Below, one piece after another: positions 45,922 to 57,985 of a stretch of DNA of 64,000 nucleotides; position 1 is the first letter of the stretch, and each line of letters starts with the position of its first letter. This stretch comes from Aphrophora alni (taxonomy: Eukaryota; Arthropoda; Insecta; Hemiptera; Aphrophoridae). The DNA lies in NCBI GenBank assembly GCA_963513935.1, contig OY740765.1, positions 146,695,618 through 146,759,617 of the forward strand, read 5' to 3'. Below the pieces are notes generated by a model, which searched no databases, had not been told where the DNA came from, and worked only from the letters and a program-made list of their open reading frames with translations. The translations under genes were made by a program, and so were the position numbers.

Positions 45922-46756
45922 CAGGGCCCGATTTCCCAATAGGTCCAGACCTATGGGCGCAGGCTCCCAGGGGGCGCACGGCCCAGAGAAAAAAAATATC
46001 TAGAAATAAAAATAAATAGCATAACTTAACATATTTTTTGAATTGATTACGTGCGACGAGCAAAATATTTTTTGTTGCATTTCCTAGTGACTGATTTCCA
46101 AGAATCCTGAGTTGTCAACAACATCTATCCCCCCTCCACCTCTTATCATTTGAATGTTTTGACTTTTGGCTACCTCCTCCTCCGGCACTTGTGACAAGCA
46201 GTGTCACGGTCATTGACCCCTCCCCAACTATTGTCCATTCTACTGTATATATCTATTGCCTTAAGAAAATATACAAAATATCTAGTTTTACTTTATATCA
46301 CAGTTTTTGTGTCACGTTATCAAAATACTTCATGTAAGCTGTGTTTCTGAGATTAAACCTATTTTATAATGTATTACAGAGTTTTTTTAATTTATTTGCC
46401 CAAATGACTAAATTGAACAAAACCTAAGTTATTAACATAGCAATGGCCATGCTTTGTTGCGGGAATGCTCTGCGGGTTGGATCGTTTTGTTTCAGTCCCA
46501 CAAACATGAGCTCACTATTTAATACATAAAATTACTAAAAGTGTTTTAAGACAGCATTTTGTTAAGCCCAGAACCAAGTAAATTACTCAAAAAACTTGCA
46601 ATGGTAAAATTGCATCGTGGAGTGGTGTTTAAGCAATTAACATATAGGCCTGATATAATTTTTTAATAAAGGTTTTTGGGGAAGTAACTTTAACCAAACT
46701 AGGGGGCAGAAAAAATTATTGGGCCTAGGGGCGCCAAAATGCTAAATCCGGCCCTG
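45922..46756. mobile_element. 835-bp hAT element (non-autonomous), 8-bp target duplication
   Basis: Ends CAGGGCCCGATTTCCCAA... and ...TTTGGCGCC..AAATCCGGCCCTG are imperfect TIRs. Flanks are a perfect 8-bp repeat GATACAGC (45914-45921, 46757-46764). CAGGGCC/GGCCCTG termini with 8-bp duplication are diagnostic of hAT. The interior is non-coding. It is absent from the second segment copy, although that copy has its own small deletion around this site. Confidence 0.92.
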
Positions 46757-46904
46757 GATACAGCAATTTGTTTATAATTGAGCACTTTTTATTTGTTATG
46801 AAAAATAATAATTGAATTGACACTCGAATTGTCCAGAAGTATTCTAGAATCTATAATGAAATTCTGCATATATTTACACCATCACTTTCTTTACATGTTA
46901 CTTT

Positions 46905-47679
46905 TATTTGGCACATCAATATTTTGAAACATTTGATCTATAATGACAGTAACATCCAGTGTGGTCACCACATCTCTGAATACTTTCAACCTAGGACAAA
47001 CAAACAAAGCATGATCTGCGGTATCAACAAGGCCACAATACACAATTTGGGTTATCTCTGATATTGAATCTTTGGGTATAATAATTGAAACTCAAATGAC
47101 CTATCAACACTCATGTATAAGGTATTAGTCCACCTCCCCACAATTTATCTTTATGCAATATCTCATGATTGTATTTTCTTGTCCAGTTTTCTATATTGCT
47201 TGGTTCTCCCCACTTGACCTGATGAGTCCAATAAGTTGAGGGAAGTTAAAGATACTGTCCGTCTGTGGAATTCATCCATATGTGCCAGTAGTCGAGAGGA
47301 AGTCATGGTTACCCGTGTTCATATCGGTCATTCCATGATCAGCCGCAATGCCACAATGCCCATTTTGTCAAGGTGTGTTGTGAATTAACACTCTTAAGGA
47401 ACCATTGATCTGACGAGCACCCAGGGAATTTTTGTTTTATTGTAGTGACAGAACTGTTTCGGCCCGGCGGATGACAAAAGCAGTACCTTCCCCCTACCCC
47501 TCCTGAACCGGTTGACCTTGATTTTAGTTTCTCTCTGTGACCCGCACAGTCGTGACATATTGTTTTTTCAAAGTCTAGCAGTCTGTGAGACGGGCTGTTT
47601 CCCTTTGTGTTCTTGATAAGTGTTGAACAAATGATTTTTTTTAATAGTTTTATATCACCTAGCTACTATTATAATACAT

Positions 47680-47720
<41 letters not shown>

Positions 47721-48150
47721 TCTCGTCAATAATAAACCTTAAGTAATTTTCTATATCAAACGTGTGGACTTTTAATTACATTAACATTTCTGACTTCACT
47801 ATCCATAAATATTGTTCAATTATACAAAAATATGTGTTATATAATAAAAATAAACAGTTAAATAGATAAAATTGTTTTATTTTGCCATTTTTTTATGAAC
47901 CAATACATTTCATCATAGTAGACAATTGAAAACTGTGATAAAATTACATAGAGGTCCCAGAGACCGGGCGTTTCCTTTAGCGTCACAGATTTCATGTTTC
48001 CCTAAGAGTGTTAAGCACATACATCCTCATTGACTGTATTGCTTTGAGAGGTGCGCGTAAAACATTTGCCCTTCCCAATTCAATTCAGGCGATGTTGGGG
48101 GATAATGCTCAGATCCTTGATCGGGTATTGTCCTTTTTGCGTCGTCTGAA
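46905..48150 (-). pseudogene. R1-like LINE C-terminal remnant, interrupted
   Basis: On the minus strand 46930-47040 reads VYCGLVDTADHALFVCPRLK then VFRDVVTTLDV, the CCHC-like C-terminal motif (C-x2-C-G..DTAEH..F.CPR) of R1-clade LINEs. Upstream, in shifted frames, is LIGHLSFNYYTQRFNIRDNP (the LTGHG..F motif position). Still further, across the inserted element, 48014-48110 has LGRANVLRAPLKAIQSMRMY-like sequence. Multiple frameshifts and stops; dead. It is split by the TTAA element at 47385-48014. Confidence 0.6.
47389..48010. mobile_element. 622-bp piggyBac-like non-autonomous element, TTAA target duplication
   Basis: TTAA at 47385-47388 and 48011-48014. The ends CACTCTTAAGGAACCAT and (complement of right end) CACTCTTAGGGAAACAT are imperfect TIRs. 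TTAA duplication with short TIRs is the piggyBac pattern; the terminal sequence itself is not one I recognise. The interior has an (AT)n tract at 47685-47711 and a less AT-rich left third. Removing it brings the LINE remnant back together. Confidence 0.8.
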
Positions 48151-51100
48151 AATTTTTTATGAAACTAGTCAATTATAGCAGATTCATTCTACAACTCTGT
48201 AATATTATGGTTAATTTTCCTTTTAAATATAATTCTTCGTAATTCGTTGCAGGGCCCTTTTACAGCCCTGTAATATTTGTTTTTATTGTTTTTAATTGCA
48301 TTTTACATATTTTTTATTGTTAACTCGTGTCATGGCCGTTTTATAGTCTTGTAACATGTTATGTTGTGGTTTAATTTTGTTTGTTAATTTATATTTGTCC
48401 TGATATTGTTCTTAAAAATTGTATGTTATTGTATTGTTTTGTCATTTGTATGTATTAAGTTGGAGCACTTTCATGCTCAATTTTGTGAAGACGATAATGA
48501 TGCAATGGTTTTTCGCCTTAAAAATAAATCCTCCACAAGGTAGTCAATAGAAGGTGTGCCTGCTAATAGCATTTAATCATTATTCGGTGCTGTTCCTATA
48601 CATACTGCATAATCTAAAAATTATTTTTCTTTACAGATTTAACATACTATAATTTTATTCTTTATAGTTCCTCCATGCCAAATTGGTGCTCCATAAATTA
48701 TTAAATATATTGTCATAATTTGCTTATATCCATATATCCTACTTAGCCTGTGTTGTATCGCAAATCCGGAAGTAGCTGTGATAATAATAACTTAACTGTT
48801 GTGACACTTGGGCCTACAATTTGCAGTGAGACCACAATCACCAGCTATACTCTATTTCTTCTTCTTTCTTATTGCTACCAAAAAACTATCTTCATTTTCT
48901 ATGGGGCAAACTGTAATATTTTTACCATCAACCTGTAATAATTGAAAAATAATAACTGAAGGTTATTTTAAGAAATTATTACTTTACTAATAATAAAAAA
49001 TGAGTTTAAAGAAGCTATCTATAGTTAATTTTAAATATTGCTCGGTCATTAGGGCGCCAGGTGGAATTAACTCATCAATTTTGTTAAACAAACATGAATT
49101 TATGAATTATAAATATCTCGGCGTGGATTCTTTTTCAAAGTGTACTCCCAGTGATTAGATGGTTGTGAATGAAAAACTCTTGAGACTGAAATTTTAACAT
49201 GAGTTTATTAAAATAATATTAATACATGACATTTATCATCACAAAAATATCAAATAAATTGATTATAACTAACATCCTATCCAGATTAAATTTTTTATTG
49301 CCTTAGAAGAAGGACTATTTTTAGAAAACTTGAATTTAACTTTATATTGCAACTAGAAAAAATATTTAAGAAATAAAACAGATTAAAACATCCGTTTTTT
49401 CTTTTAATATTTAATTTACTTTATCTTTTAAAAAAATATGTCAATCGACATCTATTGTTTATTCATATGGAAAATATATTTGTTCAAATATCAAATTATA
49501 AGATTGGAAACATGAAACATATTACATTTTATATAATACATAGATTAAGTTTATTGTGTTATATAACACATTTTACCAGTCCGTTGTCACATTATACAAT
49601 TGTGATACATATAACATGGCAGTTGATGAAAGTTCTTTATCCTGTCCGCAGTGAACGAGGTCCATAGATATCACTTCAATCACATTTATAAATGTTCGTG
49701 TTAAGAATGTCTATCAGCGTAATTAGTTCATTTTTTACACTTTATGAATGTTCATCATTCAACCATTTTAATATTGCGCGTGTGACCGTCTATTGTCCTA
49801 ATTTGCAACACACTATTTTTAAGAAACACTTTGTCTGTTCAAATCAGTCTAATCATTTTAACTCACTCGAATGTACTGTTCAAATTACACTGCGTTTTGA
49901 TTAGTTCGGTACAAGTTATTGTCTTATTACTTCACAAGAGAATTAAACTTTAGACTACACTAAGACTCTCTTAAAAACATCTTACAGCTCCAATCGCTGA
50001 CTTCAGACTTTACTAAACACATCTATCTATCTTAACTCCTCAATCCAGACTGAAGACCGCATGGTGAATTTCTATATCCTGTTGGTACAGGGGTTACCGA
50101 TTTTTCCACACGGACTCTTACTCAAATCTTGCTGTGTTTGCGTTAATTACAAGTCACATCTCGTCACGCACACTATTCAAATATATATTCCCTTGACAAC
50201 AAGTCTTTTATCTATATTTTTTATAACACACAACCTATTTAATTTATTTATTAATTACAGCTAATATTTATACACATTGTTATTTACTTTAGTTTGGAAA
50301 TCTAGTTAATTTAATTTCCCTTACTTTAAATTATTATTACGTCATGTTTTCGACCCATTTACTCCCTCCCAAATTAATTTTAAATGATTCCCTGTTACTT
50401 TTACTATTCAATTTAAATTAACACTTTTTTAGGTGTTACAAACCACCGATTAATAAGTGCTTCAGCCTGTCGGCATTTGTTTTATAACACCCAACCGTTA
50501 CTATCCATGTCACTATAGCCAGATCATCTGCATATCCCAGGAGAATTACTCCTTCTATGTTAACTCTACTTATTAACAAGCATTTTCCTGTTCAGTTAAT
50601 TCAACGCACCCACCTCAAGAATCTGATGAAACAGCTCCCAAGCATTTGACATACATCACAACAATGTGGCTACACCCAGTCCATACTCTACAAGAGGATC
50701 CTCCATCAGGGATACACTGTCTCTAGCATAGAGAACAGGCCAAAGTGATATTTTTTCTGTTAGTCGAGAGCTGTATTAAGAATGATATGATTATCTGTTC
50801 AGCAATAATAGAATGTCCAGTTTATTACATAGTATAACAATATTTATTTCCCTAATTTTGAAATAATTGTTAATCACGTGGACCATGTCAACACATGTGT
50901 TAACCTAATGTCTTGGAAATTAGTTGTCGAACTAAGAACAAACAATGATTATATATTATGGCAAGACACCATATTGTACAATGATTGTCCAAAATTGGCA
51001 CAGTAGGTCAATTATTGCTTTGCAGCACATTTAGGAAGTGCCCTTTATTAATTGTGTCTTAAATAAAGTCTACAACCAGTGTGAATGTCATTAAAAATAT

Positions 51101-51369
51101 GGTTTGGAAGATTTATGGCAATTTTATAGATTTTATATTCCTACAAGGTTTTGAGGTGGAGTCATTTTTTACATTTAAATACATCATTCAATCCTGTTAT
51201 TCTACAATTGTCATGTTGCTAACTTATGTACTGCATGTTAAGTTTATTTAAATAAATTGTAATTAATTTTAACTTTAAAATATAAAAATTTAAGTGTGTA
51301 CTGCAGTTTTACTATAGATGTATACCTAATTAAACAAATATTACAATTTGATACAATATAAATTTAAAA
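48151..51369. other. Long spacer, no gene supported
   Basis: Contains CAGGGCCCTTTTACAGCCCTG (48251), a possible polyadenylation signal (AATAAA near 48523), and GGATTCTTTTTCAAAGTGTACT (about 49126), which recurs at about 54749 and, diverged, at 62170. Small frames at 48750-50264 show no family resemblance. Confidence 0.45.
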
Positions 51370-51620
51370 TGTTCGTTAAACTTGTGCAGAGATTCTTCAC
51401 TACAGAGTTAATAGCTATAAATACAGGCCTTATATACTACCTTGTGAAAAGTAGCAAGGATATATGCATCCTTACTGGTTCCAAAGCTGTTCTACAAGCT
51501 CTAGCTGAAATACAGATAAATGATTACTCATTTCTCACCAAAGTACTACGAATGCTGTTGGAGAGAATGGAAAATTAAAACAAGGGTTACCAGAGAATGA
51601 AACAGCATAGGTTGTACCAA
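51370..51620 (+). pseudogene. LINE RNase H fragment
   Basis: A 76-codon frame reads TTELIAINTGLIYYLVKSSK, ICILTGSKAVLQALAEIQI. This follows the RNase H pattern of I/jockey/R1-type LINEs (AE..AI..AL.Y......I.TDSK.ALQAL). The catalytic Asp of TDSK is Gly here, and a GLPENETA-like segment follows in another frame. Dead fragment; the source clade is not determined. Confidence 0.55.
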
Positions 51621-53011
51621 ATAACTTTCAGTGCAGAATATGAACTACTCATTATACTGTTGTAAGAGAGCAGTGACTACATAGATCTGGGAATAGTGGT
51701 TTCAATGATGAATAATAATGGACACAGAAAGGTGACTCTATGAAATTTAGTAGGACCCAGTGAACCTGAACATAATATACCAAGGTTTCTCATGGGCAAA
51801 AGCTACTTTTAGTACTATCACACTTCCTTCTACTGAGGTTTATCACTCAGACATGTGACTCGATCAATTTCGCTTCTGAACGAGAGGTATTTTTTACACT
51901 TATAGTTAAAACAATTACAGAAGAGATTGAAATGTTAAGGTATATTGTCTAAAGCTCTATCAACATTTAATTATATGAAATTATCTAATATATAATTGCT
52001 TACTTAATGAAAAATTCTCATAATTTATGTGCTTATACAATTTTTAATGTTATTTAATTAAACATCCTTCTAGCTCCTTTAATATTGTATGGTAAGTATT
52101 TGAAAATCGTTTACCAGGTAATTTGTATTAAAGGACTTTCTAATCTTTAAATTATATTCTTTTGTTATAAATGTTTGGTTTTAAGTTGTCTGGATATGAT
52201 TTGGTTTTATTGACTTGATTTTAAGTTTATTTTAGATTTATTATTAATTAATTGGTTTGAGATCTCCTATATATAAAATTTGCCCGAAAAATCCCGGTCA
52301 AGACTCACGGGTCCCACCAGCTCGCGGGCCCTGCGGGCCCGCTATCGCCGACACTGTGCGGAAGATCGCGTGAAAATTGAAGGCGCTAAAGCGTTATTAA
52401 AATTTTTTTACCATTCGGTCCGGATTTTCGTGATCCGAATTTATGAGTCTACTGTACTGGAAATGATTTAAATAAGGATGAGCAACTACTTTCAGCAGAT
52501 AGCACTTCAGATTATAAATTTATTGTATAAGGAGTCCGTAAAGATCTAAAAAGTCAAAAGGTATGAGCTGGATTCTTTAATCTGACTACTGAAGAAAATT
52601 TTCTATTCCATGTAATGGTGTGACAAGTCTTGATTAAGTTATGGCAATTAATTGATGTGGCTCTTGTGCATTGTTTTTCACTAAGTATGCATCATGTTCG
52701 ACTCAAAATCGACGTTATAGGTTCTATTTAATGATGTTCTTACAGATTATGCCTATAGTACTTAGAATATTTTGAATTTGGTTATGCAATTGAATGGAAG
52801 GGATGTATGTTTACAATGATCCCAGTTCATTGTGGTTAGGTAACAGAAATGCGGACCAAACTACAAGAGAGGTAACATCATCTTCAGAGTTCACAATATT
52901 AGTATATGGTCAATATTTTTTAAATAAAAAAATAAAATAAATAATAATAATAGAAATACAAAGATGCAACAGTTTTTTGTAAAACCACATGGTTTTTAAA
53001 GAGGAAATTTT
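51621..53011. other. Spacer with hAT end fragment
   Basis: 52276-52355 (CCCGAAAAATCCCGGTCAAG...GGGCCCGCTATCGCCGACACTG) is the right end of the same hAT family as 61550-62055. The rest is AT-rich and unremarkable. Confidence 0.6.
52276..52355 (+). mobile_element. Right-end fragment of the 61.55-kb hAT family
   Basis: Matches the last 90 bp of 61550-62055: AATTT(G/C)CCCGAAAAATCC, GCGGGCCCTG(C/T)GGGCCC, GCTATCGC..CACTG. No left end is present. Confidence 0.8.
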
Positions 53012-53205
53012 CCTTTTTTCCTTTCAACATATCAAACAGTTGAGGTGATGACAGTCTGTGAAATACGAAGTAAGATATGTTTTGGAATTCCTATGTTATA
53101 GTTTTTCTTAACATATACCACTTGAGGAAATTCTGGATCATATTTTGGTAGTAAAAGTTATGTTGAAATAACTGGTTAAGGGTGTGCTACTGGAATATAT
53201 ATGTA

Positions 53206-54209
53206 TGTAACACAACAAAAGAAAGTTGATATATATATTTTTTTCTGAAATTTATGTAGTTTTTAAGAGAAAATTACAGTAACAAATCTGTTAAATTACA
53301 TTGTTTGGAGTTAAACATACAGATTTGTATAAGTATACAAATTTAATTGAAAATCATACGACTAGCCTATTATTTCATATCAACCTGTCAAGTCTGCAAC
53401 GTGAATGAAGTTAGATTATCATTCATACATCCAAACATTATACCTGCAAATAATATAGATTCTTCTTCTATGGCACTACAACACTCTGTGAAGTCCAGTC
53501 TCTATCAATTTTCTCTGCTACATCTGTCTGTCAAGAGCCATTTTTCTCCACTGGCTCACATCCATCATCGCTTCAGCATTGTCCTCACACCATTCTCCTA
53601 TCTTTTTCTGAGTTTAGTCGCCAATATTTTTCCCTCTATTTTTAATTTAATATCTTTTTTTGTTTCTATAATGAAAATAATAGATTGATTAATATAATTA
53701 ACACTAACAGTATTTTAAAACCTTTAGGTTGACCAAAAAACAACAAATTTTTAAAAATATAATTTATTTTTGTATAGATAAAAAATACATAAATATACAG
53801 AGTATTATATATACAAAAAATATATATATACACAAGTCTTAGTTTCAGAATGATTGGGAACTAATGTTACTAACAAAGATTTTGACAGTTATTATTGCGT
53901 TTCAACATATTTTATATTTATTATACATACAGAATTTCAAGTTATTGTTTTAAGTTATTAAAATTATAGCTTTTATTCCTATAATTTAGTCTATACCATC
54001 ATCAACCAACCGTTCGATTTGTTGAGATAAAGTATTAACAGTCATAGATTCGAGGTGATTCACTGATGGATGTTGTTTCTTCTGGTTGTAAATCTCTTTG
54101 ATTGGTATCCTTGATTATGTCATAAAACTGAAAACCTGAAATGTAACAAATAAATGTATCTAGGTCTTTTATGATAGAATAAGAATGAAATAGTCTGTAG
54201 TAAAATTAT

Positions 54210-54249
<40 letters not shown>

Positions 54250-55406
54250 AATTGTATTCAAATATTAGAATTGTACTTCACATGAATTTTATGAAATCAG
54301 CCACAACAATATTAATATTAACCTCTTGACTGAATTTCTTCTGAAAACCACTTCAGTGTTAATACCTGACGACAAGAAATGGTTAGAAGGAAGAAAGCCC
54401 TATCCTTACATGAGGTAGAATCTGAGGAAAAATGTATCCTGTCAGATATTACAGCATTATTTCTTAAGGAATTGGAATGTGTCCAAGAAAGCTTGAGAGT
54501 TGGATAGAAGAGTGAGAGTATGTCGAGTCAGCCTTGGATTTCTTATCGAGGTTAGTGTTAGTCTGTGGTTGATTTCAGAATCACATCATATTATAGAGGG
54601 AACAACAATGTTACACTTTGTTGGGTTCCTAAACAAGATGGAATTGATGGGAATGAATGTGAAGATGTGGTGGTTAACAAAGCACCAGCAGTGAAACTCA
54701 TACGTTCTTGAGTCTTGCACACACTTAATTAAATTTTATCTCAGAGTATGGATTCTTTCGAAAAGTGTACTCAAGGAGAAATCATGAAGACAGAGCCAGT
54801 TGCTGAAATACATACATAGTTAGTTTTATTATATGCTGAAATTACATACACTATAAGTTTTATATTATTTCATCTCCAATATAAAATATTGTTCAACTGT
54901 TAATTTCCCATTATTTTTGTTATTATTAAAGAATTATCTTAAAAAGTCTTTAGATGATTACATATCAAATGTATAATTAATATAAATACAATGGTATCAA
55001 AGTTGCTTTGAACACTGATTTTACACTACTTGTCCCACTGTTCTACAGAAGACGTCTTTCCATACTTTAAATTACAATTCATTATTACAAGTCCAACTAC
55101 TAATTTCTTAGACTCCCAACTGCAAACCACCTCTATACTTATTACTCATTGATTTCTACAAACTAATATCTCAGACACTTAACAACCAATTTTTGCCCCT
55201 TAACCACCAACTCCAAATTACAACTAACTTCTTGCAACTCACATCTCAGACTAACTACTTCCAGCAGATATTTTTCAAAAGTGTGTGTTCTCACTGCTCA
55301 TCTCCCTACATCAGAAAGGAAGCACACAAACACTGTTGCTATATTTCAACTTACATAGTTCATAATATAATTTCTTACCTAACACATTTACAAAATATCC
55401 TAATAG
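53206..55406. other. 2.2-kb insertion in segment copy 2
   Basis: Separates TGGAATATATA from TTTTTTACACTAAACAA, which are contiguous in copy 1 (about 44250). It contains (AT)n at 54211-54246, ATGGCACTACAACACTCTGTGAAG (about 53470, like a motif seen in insect retroposons), the RNase H scrap at 54587-54700 and GGATTCTTTCGAAAAGTGTACT (about 54750). No terminal repeats were identified, so its nature is unknown. A deletion in copy 1 is the alternative. Confidence 0.6.
54587..54700 (+). pseudogene. LINE RNase H C-terminal scrap
   Basis: NNNVTLCWVPKQDGIDGNE then CEDVVVNKAP follows the RNase H C-terminal pattern V.L.WVPGH.GI.GNE.AD..AK. LRKLESWIEE-like sequence precedes it in shifted frame. Degraded. 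Confidence 0.55.
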
Positions 55407-55919
55407 TTTTTTACACTAAACAATATGAATTAAACGTTTTTATTATTATTTATTTGTTTGTTTGGTTCTGTAACATTCAACATTCATCTGTATACACACC
55501 CAGTCAGATTATACACACAACCAGAAATAATCACTCCTCGAGAAATGTTAAATGTTACACCTTGAACTTGCCTCTTCTCCCATGTTATTTTACTTCTACA
55601 AATCGAAGGGTTGGTGAAAAATACCTCAATAATTCAATTTTTCCCGTCTGTTGGACATGTGACTGGACCTCTATAAATCGAAGTTTTGGGCTAGAAAACC
55701 TCGAAGTTGTCTTGATAAATCTAATGTAAATTAGACAGATTAATTAATCAAAGCGGTTCATTTTAACACATACCATACATCCTGCCTATTGTCTAGTCTA
55801 GTAATACAGCCTAACTTTGGAGGTTTAAACGTGTGCATTTATTTACTGTACTTTTTAGTAACTGTCATTAGTGTTTCTTGTGTATTTTATTTAATGTTTC
55901 TCGAATAAGGCTTTGTGTG

Positions 55920-56120
55920 ATGACAAAATGTGTACACAAAATACTATCATACGAAGACAAACTGAAAGTTATAGAAGCTGTTAATGTTGTTGATAAAAAG
56001 AAATGTGACAAGTAAAGCAGTTCAGCATACCAGCAACCACTTTTGGAACAGTTCTGAAAAACAAAGATAACAACAGTATGAAAGACTAGCCGAACATGAA
56101 CCTGTATAAATAGTAGGCTG
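55920..56120 (+). pseudogene. Tigger/pogo-like transposase N-terminus, copy 2
   Basis: Same as 44768-44980, with a few substitutions and the same frameshift. Confidence 0.65.
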
Positions 56121-56853
56121 TCAAAGCTGCCCTTGATAAGCCGAACTTTGGTATTTCGAAATACTCAATAATTTCAACTTTTATCATTCCCTCAGACATG
56201 GTTTGTTGAAGGTGTGCACTGCCACTTTAGAAAACATATGCACAAAATGGGCATATTCAGTGGGGAGAATCTATCTAGAAAATGGTGAGAAAACAGAAGA
56301 GTACCTGATCTGCGAATGGGTTAATTTGATGCCCTTACCCTTGGACCTTTGACAAAGGGACAGACAATCGTTAAAACAACCCTGTTAGGAAGATTATGAA
56401 GTTCATGTAGATTACGAGTCTTCCCAGGGGAATCGAACCATCTATTTTCTATTTGGGAAGGCAGTAAGTCATTGTGGCTGATGTGCAAAAGGGATAGACT
56501 GCTAAACTGAAGAAGAAGAATGGCTAGACTATAAATAAAAACAACAATTCTATTATCTCCTTTCGCCCTTCTAAAACGATTACTTGTGACAAGAAGAAGA
56601 GAGTATAATGTTTCATCCCCTCAGGGATTTACTTATAGTGTGTATGTTTGTGACAATCCCGAAATATCCTAGGTGGGTGTAGATCTTTCTTTATGTAGTC
56701 TATGGCTAAGCCCCCCCTCTTTCACCTCTGCTATCTGGATTACACCTGATACAAATATACAGTTCCATTTCAAAGTGCAGTTAAATCAAAAACGCTAAAA
56801 GTTTAAAGATAATAAAACACACTTTTTTTATTTTGTAATATCCACTTTTTATT

Positions 56854-56910
56854 AGTCTCGCCGACCAATGGTTTCACCTGCTAAGGCATTGATGAGGCTG
56901 TTTTACAGAC
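56854..56910 (-). ncRNA. Hammerhead-like fold with altered core (Penelope-like element)
   Basis: Same architecture as 18729-18786: stem II GCCU-UAGC-AGGU, GAAACC-AUU-GGUC. The core reads CUCAUCA, so G5 and G8 of CUGANGA are both C. Stem I is GGCG with AGCC (weakened). Confidence 0.45.
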
Positions 56911-57047
56911 TGAAGAAAAAAGAAAAAACAGAAAACCTTAAAACTAGAGGGTGGGAGTTAGGATACAATGAATGGAAGGTTGGGGAAATACCCGGCCTGG
57001 GCAATGACCATAGGAACAATACCTAATGGGAAAACCAGTTGATTGTT

Positions 57048-57546
57048 CTAAGTACAAATAACTTTTAAAGGTTTTACTAATGGGGAGTTATACAAATCTA
57101 ACTGGTCATTTAAAACTAAATTAGGATTACAGTATCTTATTCTTTTAATTTCTAAGCTCTCCAAAGCATTCAATTTCCTACCTTTATTATCAAAATGTAA
57201 TATTTTAAAATCTACACTCGAATTAAAATCAGACACTTGATGTATTCTTAAATGATTTGAAAAAACTGGAATCTTCATATCCTAACTGCCAACTTCTTTC
57301 ATGTTCACTTAATCTAGATTTAAAAGTACGTCCTGTTTGACCTACATAACATGAATTACATATTTTGCAAGTTATCTTATATACACCACTTCTCAACATT
57401 TTGTTAATTTTATCTTTAGAATTATTAAAAATCTTACCTAAACTATTACTGCAATAAAATGCCGGCCTACACTCTGTTTCCCTATTTAAAATATAAAAAG
57501 TGGATATTACAAAATAAAAAAATTGTGTTTTATTATCTTTAAACAT
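57048..57546 (-). pseudogene. Penelope-like GIY-YIG endonuclease domain, frameshifted
   Basis: GIY-YIG nucleases nick DNA for Penelope retroelement integration. The minus strand reads RSGVYKITCKICNSCYVGQT then GRTFKSRLSEHERSW. This has the GVY...YVGQTGR motif with the Penelope-specific Cys-rich CxxC pair, and the Arg and Glu/His region follows. After a frameshift near 57260 it continues as SSVDFKILHFDNKGRKLNALE, LEIKRIRY and LNDQLDLYNSPL, the usual C-terminal tail. The N-terminal reverse transcriptase is missing, so this is a 5'-truncated copy. Confidence 0.88.
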
Positions 57547-57884
57547 GGAATTCCACCAAGAACCTTCGGTCTCAACAGTAAGTTGTTGAAATATTTATAT
57601 TTTAATTTTACTACCTAAAAGTAAACACAAAAGAGCTCAAATTTGAGCCCAGTTATATTAATTTTGGCTAACGAAAATCTTTGTCCTTTGTAATTTTAAA
57701 TTTGAAATGATGTACTCTATAAAAGTTTTAAATTTAGAAGTAATTGTTTATAATTGAGCACTTTTTATTTGTTATAATTGGATTGACACGCGAATTGTCC
57801 AGAAGTATTCTAGAATCTATAATGAAAATTTTGTCGCAGATTTTTTAAAAATACATTGATTAGATCTCGAGATAAATTTAAAAA

Positions 57885-57985
57885 AAATGTAAATCTCTAT
57901 TTTATAACTCTAATTGCTATGATTTCTTCTTTCAGCTTTTCAGAGTTTTTGGCCACCAAATAAAACAAGCAGCACCATAAGCAAA
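57885..57985 (-). CDS. Candidate terminal exon of unrecognised host gene
   Basis: Minus strand: acceptor ...TTGACTGAACAG at about 58000, then TC completing a codon and the frame QYFAYGAACFIWWPKTLKS followed by TGA at about 57940. The phase fits the exon at 58392-58472 (one base left over there, two here). A hydrophobic stretch near the C-terminus could anchor in a membrane. The acceptor has a weak pyrimidine tract. I give a broad interval because the 3' UTR is not determinable. Confidence 0.3.

Larger units (their letters stand above)
44066..46858 (+). repeat. Duplicated segment, copy 1 (Tigger-bearing), with hAT insertion
   Basis: About 95% similar by eye to 53012-57833 once insertions are removed. 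Shared landmarks: TGGATCATATTTTGGTAGTA (about 44187 / 53128), CACACCCAGTCAGATTATAC (44346 / 55496), the transposase fragment, GATTACTTGTGACAAGAAGA (45426 / 56578) and TTGTCCAGAAGTATTCTAGA (46829 / 57795). Copy 1 carries only the hAT element at 45922-46756. It may be a decayed Tigger-family element or a local segmental duplication. Confidence 0.9.
56812..57583 (-). mobile_element. Penelope-like element, short insertion with GIY-YIG remnant
   Basis: Inserted between CTAAAAG and TTGTTGAAAT of the duplicated segment (contiguous as CTAAAAGTTGTTGAAAT in copy 1), with AAG duplicated. The ends are mutually inverted (TTTAAAGATAATAAAACACA... and its complement before CATGGAATTCCACC). It carries the terminal hammerhead-like motif (56854-56910) and the endonuclease remnant (57048-57546). 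Reverse transcriptase is absent. Confidence 0.85.
53012..57833 (+). repeat. Duplicated segment, copy 2, with two large insertions
   Basis: Collinear with 44066-46858 but interrupted at about 53206-55406 (2.2 kb of unrelated DNA) and at 56812-57583 (Penelope-like element). It lacks the hAT element and about 130 bp around its site (joint near 57745). Confidence 0.9.

Noticed and set aside
55193..55729. 178-codon open frame
   Set aside because: Crosses the boundary between the 2.2-kb insertion and the duplicated segment; the part within the segment is not open in copy 1 and shows no domain.
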